DNA of 16,848 bases. Source: Pavlovales sp. CCMP2436 (taxonomy: Eukaryota > Haptophyta > Pavlovophyceae > Pavlovales). Position 1 is the first letter of the stretch, and each line of letters opens with the position of its first letter. The notes under the pieces are model-generated. The model saw only the letters and a program-made list of their open reading frames with translations. It had not been told where the DNA came from and did not search any database. Where the stretch lies: assembly GCA_026770615.1 (NCBI GenBank), contig MU631534.1, positions 187,192 through 204,039 of the forward strand, in the 5' to 3' direction. Below, in pieces: positions 1 through 8,233 of the stretch. Both the position numbers and the translations under genes were made by a program.

Positions 1-147
1 CTTGATGCGCGCGGCCGCCTCCATCGGACTCACGCCCATCAGCGCGTACATCTTGCGGCCTCCCTGCGCCGCGATTTCTTTGACGAGCGAGTGCGTATCG
101 GCGCTGACCTCTCCGAAAGCGCCGATGACGATCCCGCGGATCGTCTT
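1..147 (-). pseudogene. GxFGE-motif protein segment, partial, minus-strand copy
   Basis: Read on the minus strand, this stretch is open to the window edge. It gives a peptide with GIVIGAFGEVS, a following helix-like stretch (THSLVKEIAAQGG), then MYALMGVSPMEAAARIK at the edge. This resembles the peptide on the opposite strand at 157-729, which has GGFGEQS followed by an equally spaced Leu-rich helix and AETWMGKLSAPTTMQA. I recall similar GAFGE segments from multi-copy predicted proteins of protists but cannot name the family or its function. Likeness to the plus copy starts near position 147 and stops at the AT-rich joint, so this copy appears truncated at its N-terminal side. The same frame stays open to a TGA at 340-342, but that upstream peptide is not clearly related. 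The C-terminal side lies outside the window. Confidence 0.45.
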
Positions 148-156
148 GATATATAA

Positions 157-729
157 TACATTTGCGGCCACGCGGTAGAGAACCACTCGGGCAAGCTCAA
201 CGCTGAGCGCAGGAGGCAGCTCCAGGAGACCGACCGCGAGGTTTTCCGCACGCGAGAGGGCCAGGTGGGACCGATGGAGCAGTACCTCAACGGCTTCCCC
301 CCTGTCATCGGCAAAGCGACCGGCGGCTTCGGGGAGCAGTCAAAGAGCCTCGACAACCTGCTCAAGAACTTCGCTGGCATGGGTGCGGAGACGTGGATGG
401 GCAAGCTCAGCGCGCCGACGACGATGCAGGCGCGGAACACGCTTCTCGGGCTCATGCGCAAGGAGCTCGGAGTGATCGTGGCGCGCGGCCACGCCAGGCT
501 CATCCTTGCCCGAGTGCGCTCGCTGCACACGCAGACTGCGCGCGCGGCCGCTGGTGCCCGGGGTGCACCTTGGTTCCAGCGCACCGGCCGCTCGGCAAAC
601 GGGCCCGAGGACGCCCCTGCGCACGCGGACGGCGCGTACCGTGACGACAACTGGCGCAGCCACAACGCCGACCGGGGCGCACGCTTCGGCCGCGGTGGCA
701 GCGGCGGCCGCGGCGGCCGCGGCGGATAG
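157..729 (+). pseudogene. GxFGE-motif protein C-terminal region with RGG tail
   Basis: The plus frame is open from the TAA at 154-156 to the TAG at 727-729; the first ATG is at 265, but the peptide upstream of it also looks coding (AVENHSG, then NAERRRQLQETDREVFR). Order: a charged helix, GQVGPMEQYL, the GGFGEQS motif near codon 80, a helical stretch, then RNTLLGLMRKELG and ARLILARVRSL. The last 60 or so codons are low complexity and end in RGARFGRGGSGGRGGRGG, an RGG-box-like tail of the kind that often binds RNA. No start is evident at the 5' side, where the frame meets the inverted partner at about 147-157, so I treat it as a 5'-truncated gene or fragment. Function unknown. The C-terminal exon of a living gene with its upstream exon outside the window is an alternative. 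Confidence 0.5.
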
Positions 730-758
730 GGCACACGCACCTAAATGGACGTGAGCGT

Positions 759-791
759 TGTGTGTGTGTGGGGGGGGAAGGGGGGGGGGAC
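759..791. repeat. GT and G-tract low-complexity run
   Basis: A (GT)n run is followed by two long G runs separated by two A's, just downstream of the stop codon of the RGG-tailed frame. The rest of 792-1050 shows no convincing gene; a short (TA)n run lies at 921-931. Confidence 0.8.
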
Positions 792-1055
792 CTGTGGCAA
801 TTGCTACGAGTTCACCACCAACCTCACCTCTACCAACACCATCCCTGCTGCCAGGACTAACGTCTGACGTCGACCAAGTCAGTGAGTGAACAACACCAGT
901 TGAACCATGCTGAGCCGCTATATATATATAATTTATCACGTTTGATAGCTTTATATTTCAGAAGTAACAAATAACATGGTTTTGGCCATAACTCCTGGCC
1001 AACACCTCTGTTGGCTCTGAGTTTCTGAGGGTGTGTTCAGTAGGGTCGTGCGCAT

Positions 1056-1167
1056 CTTTTAAGACTGCAAACGCGTGCGCTGCGTGTGCATGGCGCGCGC
1101 GCTGCGTGCGCGTGGCGCGCGCGCTGCGCGCGTAGTTACGCGCTACGCGCGCAACTCATAGTCTTAA
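1056..1167. repeat. GC-rich imperfect hairpin bounded by AAGACT/AGTCTT
   Basis: TTAAGACT at about 1058-1065 is matched by AGTCTTAA at about 1160-1167. The sequence between is almost entirely alternating GC with repeated GCGCGCGCTGCG units. Near its right side TGCGCGCGTAG and CTACGCGCGCA form an 11-bp perfect inverted repeat around a short loop. The whole block could fold into one hairpin. It may be a small foldback or MITE-like element; I see no certain target-site duplication. Confidence 0.5.
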
Positions 1168-1225
1168 TACTTTTACTGCTCTTAAGCCTGCAACTCTCTC
1201 AAATGCTTTTCCGGGGCTGGACCTG

Positions 1226-1273
1226 GGACGTCCACGAGGTCCCAGAATCCAGGACGTCCCTAGCGGGACGTCC
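1226..1273. repeat. Three GGACGTCC palindromes
   Basis: The 8-bp palindrome GGACGTCC occurs at 1226-1233, 1252-1259 and 1266-1273, inside a short block that also contains GGGACC-like inverted pieces. From 1280 to 1579 I see no convincing gene, only short open frames with no domain signal. Confidence 0.6.
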
Positions 1274-1869
1274 AAGAGAATCTCGGACGGTTACACCTTT
1301 TTTTGAACGTGGGTTACACGTCATTGGAACACCCCGAGAACAGCAGGGAGAAGGCGCGACTAGGATCCGAATCCCCGCTGCGTAGACGGCCGGCTTCTCA
1401 ACCGTTAAACAAAATCACAATTTTTCGTATTATTTATTTATCTATTTACGTGAGCACTCACTTTTTATTCTTAGTGGGCGCTTGTCAGCTAGCCAAATAT
1501 GACCCATGTCTCAGGCTACTGGGCCCTAAGACTAAGTACTTACAGCCTGCGGGGACGTCGGGAAGGCCTATAAACGTAGTGTGTGTAAGTTTCTAGTTAA
1601 ATGTCCGTCCCCGGGAGGATCTCACTGGATTTAAGTGTTGAAAAGCTCTCAGATCCAGGGAACCACCCCGAACACACGGATACCGTCCCCACCGCTGATC
1701 AATTCAGCCACACGACGATCGACGACTCACGACTCTCGACTGGCACGCTGACCGACCTCCACTGCTCTCCCTCGCGTCGACTGAAAATGCAGCACCGTCT
1801 GCGAGTGCAGCCCACCTTCGCGCATCCCAAACATTACTTCCTCGCTAGCCTGGCTCGCATATGATGAAA

Positions 1870-1889
1870 TTTTTGCCCGGGGGCAAAAA
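1870..1889 (-). other. Element hairpin HP2 (copy 1)
   Basis: TTTTTGCCC and GGGCAAAAA are perfect 9-bp arms separated by two bases. It sits at the same place, relative to the element's 3' end and the TTATTTG/TATCCCAC boxes, as differently spelled inverted repeats in the other copies. Confidence 0.75.
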
Positions 1890-1927
1890 CTACAAATATA
1901 CGCGGCTTATTTGCTGGCCCATTTTAT

Positions 1928-1948
1928 CCCACCCTTGACGGGGGTGGG
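1928..1948 (-). other. Element hairpin HP1 (copy 1)
   Basis: CCCACCC and GGGTGGG are perfect 7-bp arms with a 7-base loop, at the end of the coding tail (PEAHP...). The same inverted repeat is present in copies 2, 3 and 4. Confidence 0.75.
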
Positions 1949-2166
1949 CCTCGGGCGCAGGACTTTGGATTTCGGGGTGTGGCGGGCTTGCTGGCTCATG
2001 TTTGGTTTCAGGTTTTTTGTCGCCCGAGTGGTGTGACAGCGTAGGTGACTGGCCGGTTTCAAGGGCCCGTTTAGTTGCTGAGCGCAGTGTGCGTGAGTGG
2101 TGCATGAATATGAAGGACTTGTCATGGATCAGTGCGAACCAAATGGTATCAGCGTTATATTGCGAA

Positions 2167-2264
2167 GCGCAGCCGACCAAGGCACGCAGCAGGCAATGAG
2201 CGACGCAGCGCTCAGACCAACACAACTTCAAGGACAGTCAGACACCAGCTTGTATCTATATCAG
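2167..2264 (+). repeat. Dispersed repeat, 98 bp, instance 1
   Basis: Matches 16547-16643 at roughly 80-85% by eye: GCGCAGCCGAC, AAGGCACGCAGCAGGCAATG, GCAGCGC.CAGACCA.CACAA, CAGTCAGAC and a final ATC.CTATCAG-like end. It starts about 40 bp beyond copy 1 and is not part of the retrotransposon. Shorter matches to its right end occur at 6062-6080 and, inverted, at 10642-10680. It may be one end of an unrecognised transposable element. Confidence 0.65.
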
Positions 2265-2723
2265 TAGTACAAACTGTTATCTGCGTGTGTCCCGGAAGCA
2301 CTTCGCAAGTACTCACGCCGTCGGCTCTTAGTCTCAAAAACTTGTCAAATTTTAGGGCGATTTTGAGACTGAGGCTCATGCAGTTTCTTAGCAGATTACT
2401 TAAATATACACAACGGTAACACTTTCTTAAATTACTATTGAAGGCCGAAAAAATGAGGCTCAGTTTCTTATAACGTTGCGGTTTCTTATTGCCCACGGCC
2501 CCTGTGTATCATGGCCACTTCATACTTTTTGGGATATCGGATCAGCGCCGGAGCAATACGACCATTGACGGTATTATAAGCCCATTTCAGCCTAGATAGA
2601 GGATTGTACTTTTCTATGTAAAATTAATGCCTTCTAATATGTAAAAGCGGTCTTAGACGCTTGCTAATTACGGAGCGCCGCCATCATGGACATGTACCCT
2701 TTTATTTCACCTTCGGAGACCAT
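2265..2723. other. AT-rich spacer with a 10-bp inverted repeat
   Basis: No convincing gene. AGTCTCAAAA (2330-2339) and TTTTGAGACT (2361-2370) form a perfect inverted repeat with a 21-base loop. A short direct repeat GAGGCTCA..GTTTCTTA occurs at about 2371-2392 and 2455-2471. Confidence 0.5.
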
Positions 2724-3005
2724 TGTATGTAAGTTTCTAGTCAAACGTCCGTCCCCAGGAGGATCGCACTGGAAATGAGCGTTGAAAAAAAAACACTCAG
2801 ATCCAGGGATCCACCCCGAGCACACGAATACCGTCCCCACCGCTGATCAGTTCAGACACACGACGATCGACGACGACTCTCGACTGGCGCGCGGCTGACC
2901 GATCTCCACTGCATCTCCCCCGCGTTGTCGCAGCACCGTCTGCGAGCACGACACACCCACGCGACTCCCAAACCATTACTTCGTCCCTAGCCTGTATCAC
3001 ATATA

Positions 3006-3039
3006 TTGCGATTTTTTCCCCGGGGGACAGAAATCGCAA
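3006..3039 (-). other. Element hairpin HP2 (copy 2)
   Basis: TTGCGATTT (3006-3014) pairs with AAATCGCAA (3031-3039), and TCCCC pairs with GGGGGA at the centre, with a short internal mismatch. The outer arm differs from copy 1 yet is complementary. Confidence 0.75.
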
Positions 3040-3071
3040 ATATACGCGGCTTATCTGTTGGTCCAGTCTAT

Positions 3072-3093
3072 CCCACCCCTTGCCGGGGGTGGG
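3072..3093 (-). other. Element hairpin HP1 (copy 2)
   Basis: CCCACCCC and GGGGTGGG, perfect 8-bp arms with a 6-base loop, at the C-terminal codons of the element's tail. Confidence 0.75.
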
Positions 3094-3634
3094 CCTCGGG
3101 CGCAGGACTTTGGGGTGCGAGAAATTGCGGGCTTGCTGGCTCTGACTGTGTTTCGAAAACTTTGAGTTTGCTGGCTCATATTTGATTTTGGGTTTCTTGT
3201 CGCCCGGGTGGTGTGTCAGCGTGGTTGACTGGATGGTTTCAAAAACCCGTTTGGTAGATGAGCCCATTGTGCGTGGGTGATTTCCGTGTATGAATATGAC
3301 GGGCTTGTCCGATGTTAATGCGCGCTTGTTTGACGGGCCTGCTGCGGATTCGTGGTGTGTAAATATCTAGAAATACGTCCGTCCCCTGGCAGGTCTCCAC
3401 AGGGCCCAAGCATCGAGAAACACTCGGATCAAGGGACCTTAGCAGAGCACAAGGATACCGTCCCCACCGCTAAGGCTGATCAGACACACGACAATCGACG
3501 ACTCTCTGACCGGCGCGCGCTGACTGGCCGCTGCTGCCTTTCGCTCGTCTCAAAATGCAGCTCGCCTGCGCATATGCCGCACCTGTAGCACATATAAAAA
3601 CAGACTAATAAACTCCGGCAGTCTGTATCCCACC

Positions 3635-3669
3635 GTGTGATTCTTGTCCACGAGGGGCAAGAATCACAC
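3635..3669 (-). other. Element hairpin HP2 (copy 3)
   Basis: Fifteen-base arms, beginning GTGTGATTCTTG and ending CAAGAATCACAC, enclose a 5-base loop; one pair is a G-T wobble. Copy 4 has the same loop (CTCGT in sense) with altered stem bases. Confidence 0.85.
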
Positions 3670-3695
3670 AAAGGGGGGCTTATTGTGGTCCCGGT

Positions 3696-4835
3696 CTACC
3701 CCACCCCCTCAGGGTGGTGGGCCTCGGGCTCGATATGTTGGGGTGTGTTTTCGGGGCATTGTTCTTCCCTCTTGCGCTTGTGGCACGACTCTGCCGGTGT
3801 GGCTTCGGGGCATTGTTCCCCTCTCTTCCTGCGCTTTTGTCGCGCCCCTGCTGGCTGCTTGGGTGTGCGGGTCTGTGTCGCTGCGTTGGGCCGAACGGAT
3901 GAGCGTAGAACACGGTGGTGTGGGGCTCTGGTGGCGGTCGTTCCGCTGTTGTCTGTGGGGAGCCGCGTCGTGCGATTCCGCTTTTGTTCCACGATCGACT
4001 GTTGTGCCTGGTCCGGTTTCATGGGTGGTGGGTAAGTCTGGTTGACTTCCACTGGGCGTTTGGATAAACGCAGTATGCGCGGGTGAGGAGGCGCCGGCAT
4101 GTTCTCAGCTGCTATGATGTGGGCGGCCGCTGCTTGTGGCACCGGTGGGGCGGTTGGGGTTGGCCTCTGTGGAGTTGGCCGCTGTGGAGTGGCCGGCTTA
4201 GGCTGTGGTGTGTCAGGCTTGGCTCGGCTCTGTGAGCGTTTGCGTGGAGGGCTTGCTGAGCGAGGTGGGCGTGTTCACTGTTGATGGCTCGGGGGTCTGT
4301 GGCTGTTCCCCTTTCGTAGGTGGTGCGGTGAACTGGCAGGCTTCCACTGGCCGTTTGAATGGGCGCAATGTGCGTGTGTGCGTGGGTGGCGTGGCCCCAT
4401 TTGGTACGTTGGGGGCGGCCGTAGTTTGTGGCCCTGGGGGGATGACTGGTGTTGGCATCTGTGGTGTGGCCCGCTTCGGTGTAGCGGGGAAGTGCCTCTG
4501 ACGTGTGGCGGGCGTGGCTTGGCTCCGCGCCCGTTTGCGTGGTGGCCTTGGGGTGGGCGCGTGAGGCATGGCTGGCGGGGCCGTTGGTGGTGTGAGGGTA
4601 GGATTTTGCTGTATGGCCTCGAGGTGGATTCTGGGTATCGGATTGTGTGGCGTTGCACGCACGGGCGGTGGGGGGGTGGCGGTTGTGTGGCCCGTCGTCC
4701 GTCCCTCTGCTGCAGCTGTGGGTTGGTCCGTGTGGGAGTGATTGTCAGTGATCGGTTCGTGTCTTTTTTGGCTGCTCTCTCGGCTGCCTGGGCGGCCCAC
4801 ATGGCTATCTTGAACGGTGTATGGTGGGACTAGAT
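3696..4835 (-). pseudogene. ORF2 C-terminal tail of copy 3, frameshifted
   Basis: Remnant of the Pro/Lys/Arg-rich C-terminal tail, read in three frames. From 4835 down, FKIAMWAAQAAERAAKK (about 4826-4776) is in one frame. The following ATPPPPVRATPHNPIPRIHL, matching copy 4's PPPPARTTPHYVYPLPAVHL, is one base back (-1). The last part (4142-3696) is in a further frame and ends EPEAHHPEGVG before the TAG at 3696-3698; copy 4 ends EPEAHPIEGVG. Two basic modules occur: TLRPFKRPVEACQ and ILRLSKRPVEVNQ. No enzymatic domain is present. Compositionally it is disordered and may bind nucleic acid, which is inference only. Confidence 0.65.
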
Positions 4836-5176
4836 GGTCCTGCTTTGGGTTCATGATGTGTGGTGGGACTGGCTGCTCCTGGTAGTGCTGAGGGTGTGGC
4901 TCGAGACGGTCTCTTCTGGATGCGCTTTGGGGGTATGACTCGAAGCGGTCTCTTCTGGATTTGTTTTTTCACGATTAGTATGCGTAAGCGTGGTTGGCCT
5001 CGGCTGGGCCTAAGGGTGGGCTCAGGCTGCATGGAGGGTATGGTTGGGTCTGCACCTGGGAGTGAGTCTTCGTTATTCGGAGGTTGATTGCGCGTCAAGC
5101 GTTTTCGTTTGGCAGGAGTTGTCTGTGTATTGTCGGTATCCGCCTTTACGCCTCGAGAGCTGTCGGATTTTGTCAT
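4805..5176 (-). CDS. Basic, repeat-containing ORF at the 5' side of copy 3
   Basis: An ATG at 5176 opens a 123-codon frame rich in Lys, Arg, Pro and Thr. It has an NLS-like PAKRKRLTRN near residue 23 and two related units, QIQKRPLRVIPPK and RIQKRPSRATPSAL, matching repeated CGGTCTCTTCTGGAT blocks at about 4902-4960. Its beginning, MTKSDSS..., loosely resembles the basic module of the tail (MTRSASK... in copy 4). It may be the start of an ORF1/gag-like protein left after an internal deletion, a repeated tail module, or a chance frame. I recognise no domain. It overlaps the region where copy 3 resumes likeness to copy 4 and ends in TAG. Confidence 0.35.
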   Translation of the reverse strand: MTKSDSSRGVKADTDNTQTTPAKRKRLTRNQPPNNEDSLPGADPTIPSMQPEPTLRPSRGQPRLRILIVKKQIQKRPLRVIPPKRIQKRPSRATPSALPGAASPTTHHEPKAGPSSPTIHRSR

Positions 5177-5505
5177 ACATAGCGGAGAAGCTACTAGGGC
5201 TACCCGCTCCTATTGCTTCGAATCGCAACTACTTTCTAATGCGAATCCTGGGTGGGCGGGTGGAGGCGAAAATTACGAGAGCTCGAGCGATCGATGGACA
5301 GTGCATCGCCGGGGATGGACACTGGCAGCATGAAATATAACGCTTGATTAAAAAAAGCACAGGATTCCGCCTTATTTCTTCAAGCGGTTTTGCGGTTCGT
5401 TCCCATTGGCAGTTCTCGCCCGCCGCGCCTGGGCAATTTCCATAATTTGTTTTAGATATATTTACAATTTATTTTTATATATCATAACGGACTAACGGTA
5501 TGCCA
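5177..5505. other. Spacer without recognised features
   Basis: A mixed-composition stretch turning AT-rich after 5340. The open frames here (5044-5340 and 5088-5333) carry no domain signal and overlap the element edge. It may contain the 5' end of copy 3, but nothing marks it. Confidence 0.4.
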
Positions 5506-6023
5506 CATCACAAATCTGATTGAATTCTGGCTATTCCTGCGCCGTTGAGTCCATGGCATTGTGCGCGCGGTGACCTTGGATGGGTCCCCACCGCTCGGTT
5601 CGCCGGATAAAGCGTGCCAAACCCATCTTATAGATATTATAACTAAAATATATATAGGATATCTTTCTTATTGAATAAGATCGCAATTCTGTTTCTTTAC
5701 ACTTTATTCCTCTATATACGGGACCGCTTTAGCCCAAAACTGTACATACATATACACCAAGCCTCCACCCCGGCTCATGAGAGTCGGAGCCCCCCCCGGC
5801 CGCGCCTACTCAGGCGGCGGTCCGAGGACTCTGCACCGGCGACAAAGCATCACGGTCCCACCCCCGCCTGACCCTATTTGTTATTGTATCTAAATATACT
5901 ATGAAATAGGAATATTTGGCACGATGTAGCCGACGAACCGCACGGTGAGGACCCTGGGTTACTGCACATCGCCATGGACGTCACGGCATGAGCATAGCCA
6001 GTATTCAATCAGATTGATGATGC
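5506..6023. mobile_element. Foldback element with inverted arms of about 120 bp
   Basis: The left arm (5506-5632) and the reverse complement of the right arm (5905-6023) align over about 120 bp at roughly 75-80% by eye. Shared blocks, read from the left, include AATCTGATTGAAT.CTGGCTAT, GTCCATGGC, GGGTCC.CACCG, GCGGTTCG.CGG and CGTGCCAAA. The interior (5633-5904) is partly AT-rich, partly C/G-rich, and encodes nothing I recognise. The shape fits a foldback/MITE-like DNA transposon or an inverted duplication. No target-site duplication is certain. The AT-rich flank beyond the right arm carries the dispersed CAGCTTGAATCCCTATCAG motif at 6062-6080. Confidence 0.6.
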
Positions 6024-6061
6024 AGTCTAACGTTGAAACGCTTTATAATATATTGAAACGC

Positions 6062-6080
6062 CAGCTTGAATCCCTATCAG
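6062..6080 (+). repeat. Dispersed repeat terminus, instance 2
   Basis: CAGCTTGAATCCCTATCAG matches the right end of the repeat at 16547-16643, and an inverted copy at 10642-10660. Only this terminal part is conserved here. Confidence 0.55.
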
Positions 6081-6084
6081 TATA

Positions 6085-6534
6085 TATATTGAAACCACTT
6101 AAAACAAAACAAAATCTAGCATAGAGGCCGAATTCGGGCACGTGGGCGCCTGCGCCAGCAAATTGTGTTGCACGCCACGCAGGGGATGCTGATAGCTCAT
6201 CGCATTTCCGAACGTGCGGAGCAGCCTATTTACCGCCCTCAGATGTGTCTAATAACTCACTGCGCCCCTGGTGCAGCCCTAGTGGCACTTAGTTACCATC
6301 TATTGGACAAATCTGCCGCAGCCAAATCCTATATGCGAATTGGATATACGTCACTTATATAATGTTAATGCTTTTGCATATGACTAAGTATGTTAAAGTA
6401 GTTATTGCACGTTCAGCGAAAGGATGAGGCTTTTTATATATTGGCCTCTTGAGACACTACATTATTACACGTGTCAGCTCGGGAGAGCGGAAAACGGACA
6501 CACGGCGACCATGCGGCCGCATACTTTCTAATAG
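6085..6534. other. Spacer without recognised gene
   Basis: AT-rich to mixed sequence. A 65-codon frame at 6165-6362 has no domain signal. The boundary of the retrotransposon lies near the end of this stretch, where the reverse transcriptase frame is preceded by TAA TAG at 6529-6534. Confidence 0.4.
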
Positions 6535-6945
6535 CGGATCACTATAGTCAGCGACGACCGAGGCAACCCCATTCAGAAAGCTTGCATCTGCCTGCAGTCA
6601 AGGGAAATAGGCGCCCCACACATTGAGGTCCCCCAGACACCTCACGACAAAACGTTTGAGTACCTGGGACACCTCCTCCCCACCAATGGCAATTGGGAGG
6701 CCCAGGAACGCAAGCTCCGGATCAAACTAGCACAGGCCATGGGGAAAGTACACCTCGCATCGAACAAGGGGGCTTGCCACACCCTCTGGGTCGCCAAGCT
6801 CTTCCAACACGACGCAGCGCCAACACTACTATACTACATGGGGGCATCGGATCTGTCGGAATATTTTCTAAAAACGATGCTCACAGCCATAGTCGAGGCT
6901 ACACGCCTCCGATGCACACTAGGGACGCACGTAGCAAAGAGAGCG
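6535..6945 (+). pseudogene. Reverse transcriptase C-terminal fragment
   Basis: The frame is open from 6535 and includes GNPIQKACICLQ, then HDKTFEYLGHLLPTNGNW at about 6646-6699, matching the conserved YLG element after the palm of LINE-type reverse transcriptases. It continues with QERKLRIKLAQAMGKVHLAS, typical of the thumb-side helices. The palm with its catalytic aspartates is absent because of 5' truncation. Near 6901-6950 the reading must shift by one base to reach PERDGLGMIDPR, which resembles the GGLG-type segment that follows in LINE proteins. This fragment and the next frame were therefore once continuous; a single-base change is the simplest cause. The frame continues meaninglessly to a stop at 7009-7011. 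Confidence 0.75.
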
Positions 6946-7720
6946 CCTGTGTGGCCCGCCAGAACGCGACGGCCTAGGGATGATCGACCCACGCGCGCAA
7001 AACGCGGGTGAAAAGGTGACCACCATGCTACGCTTGTTGAACTGCCCAGCGGAATCCGCAACCCAGGCCCTAGCAGCACACGCACTGAGCGTCGTACAAA
7101 ACGGGGCCTTGCAACAAGCCAAGGCACGAACCATGCCCACGGCAAGAGGGCCAATCAGAGGCCTGGCAGAGGCGCCCTCGGGGGAGGCGACGTGGGATCT
7201 ATTCGAGAACTACGCCTGCCTGCACTCGACACCCATGGGCGAACTTGCCCCTGCCCTCATTCGGCCAGACTCAGGTGGTAGACCCTACAATTCAGCGAAG
7301 GCCCTCGCGGAATGGAACGCAGGGAGGACACTCAAGCTAGCGCAACCACGCACCGGCGGCAATGCCCCCGCGCCTGGGGACACGGACAGACAATTGGAAG
7401 CATTAAGCGAAGCAGAAGAGGATATACTCCGAACAGGCGGCACCAACTTACGGGAATCGCTGATCCAAATCCGTAATGCCCTAGGAGCAAACGTGGACGC
7501 TCCAGCAGTGGTGACAGCAGTACAAGCCCTATTCACAGAGGAGTACCTAAAAGTGTTTATGAGGCTCAAGACATTCCAACGTCGCAACATCTTGAGGTTA
7601 ATCCTACCCGCACTCACAACGGCAATAGGCGGACCCATGTGCTATAGGTTCGTGACGCGCCACAAAACACTTATCCATGCGCTCAGACATCACCCACCGA
7701 CGTCAGAAAAACCGCAACTG

Positions 7721-8233
7721 TGCAGCTACCACGTCGGGGTAGACGGCTCATATATCAAACCCGAAGGGAGCGAACCGGCGCGAGCAGCCGGCGCAGCGTG
7801 CTTCTACGCACTCCCCCCAGGCCAGACCAGATACGAGGCACCCACCCCAGAGGCATATATCCTAACCTGCACCTTCTCGGGAGATCAGACGGTTGTCAAC
7901 GCAGAGTGCAACGCAGTCACACTTGCCCTACAGGCCCTGGCCTACGAGCCTCTCTTACACATAGGATGGGACCACGACACAGGCATTAAACGCCTCGCCT
8001 GGCATGAACAGCACCCTGACCCCCGCCCCCCACCACACGGGCTACGGGACCCCTCAAGCTACGACGCAAACCCTCCCTTCTACCGCCTACGAACCCTCAA
8101 AAAACGGAACGAGGCAGCGAAACGCATCAGAATCGTGACCTTCACTAAGGCGCATACCGAATCGGATGATGACGTAGCCAAAATCCTGAGCAACCATGGG
8201 GCTGTGCGGTACGATACCGCCTCACAAGCCAGA
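7721..8233 (+). other. RNase H domain coding segment
   Basis: Part of the frame above. The order D (VDGS), E (NAEC), D (WDHD), H (KAHTE), D (RYDTAS) follows the RNase H1-type active site as found in LINE polyproteins. Confidence 0.8.

Larger units (their letters stand above)
1580..2124 (-). mobile_element. Non-LTR retrotransposon copy 1, 3' fragment
   Basis: Minus-strand 3' fragment of the family described at 6535-10470. In sense orientation it holds the end of the coding tail, with the module TLRSATKRALETGQ then HHSGDKKPETKHEPAS and then PEAHPRQGWDK, followed by the 3' untranslated region. That region contains the GTGGGGACGGTATCC box and ends in CTAGAAACTTACACACAC at 1580. Two inverted repeats are present: CCCACCC/GGGTGGG (1928-1948) and TTTTTGCCC/GGGCAAAAA (1870-1889). 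With copy 2 it forms a subfamily with a CCCGGGG hairpin centre and a GACTTTGG-containing tail. No reverse transcriptase sequence remains. It ends upstream near 2124. Confidence 0.8.
2724..3310 (-). mobile_element. Non-LTR retrotransposon copy 2, 3' fragment
   Basis: Minus-strand 3' fragment closely related to copy 1 in layout. In sense orientation it encodes SSTKRVFETIQ, then HHPGDKKPKIKYEPANSK, and the PEAHP region in another frame. It then carries the TCCACCGGGG-type 3' region and ends in CTAGAAACTTACATAC at 2724. Compared with copy 1 it has an extra partly repeated segment in the tail (two GCTTGCTGGCTC/GTTTGCTGGCTC units near 3131-3177). Hairpins lie at 3006-3039 and 3072-3093. The upstream limit, near the GACAAG that also ends copy 1, is uncertain. 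Confidence 0.8.
3353..5176 (-). mobile_element. Non-LTR retrotransposon copy 3, internally deleted
   Basis: The minus-strand 3' end at 3353 (CTAGATATTTACACAC in sense) matches copy 5 very closely through 3353-3669. Upstream come HP2 (3635-3669), HP1 (3699-3721) and the coding tail to about 4835. There the peptide FKIAMWAAQAAERAAKK matches FNMAWWAAQAAERAAKK of copy 4, so orthology to copy 4's ORF2 ends near 4835. Upstream of that, instead of the zinc motif, RNase H and reverse transcriptase, there is a separate basic ORF (4805-5176) with short direct repeats. The copy therefore looks like an internal-deletion derivative, or a truncated copy joined to other sequence. The 5' limit is uncertain. 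Confidence 0.75.

Noticed and set aside
39..740. Minus-strand 233-codon frame
   Set aside because: Arg/Ser/Pro-rich shadow of the plus-strand RGG frame; it spans the head-to-head joint without domain content.
340..939. Minus-strand 199-codon frame with an Ala-rich run
   Set aside because: Its Ala run is the complement of the RGG-coding repeat and the upstream part crosses the G-tract microsatellite. The plus frame looks more protein-like.
1350..1400. tRNA-like T-arm (GGATCCGAATCC) near 1361
   Set aside because: The arms do not pair properly and no cloverleaf can be drawn around it on either strand.
2167..2264. CRISPR-like or satellite array among the repeats
   Set aside because: Repeats are dispersed by kilobases, in both orientations, with no regular spacing or spacers.
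3637..4833. Plus-strand frames rich in Gly, Cys and Trp (3637-4045, 4099-4501, 4378-4833)
   Set aside because: Antisense shadows of the Pro/Thr-rich tail of copy 3 on the minus strand.
5671..5871. 66-codon plus frame starting MNKIAILFLYTLFLYI
   Set aside because: The hydrophobic start is AT-rich spacer and the rest is C-rich low complexity inside the foldback element.
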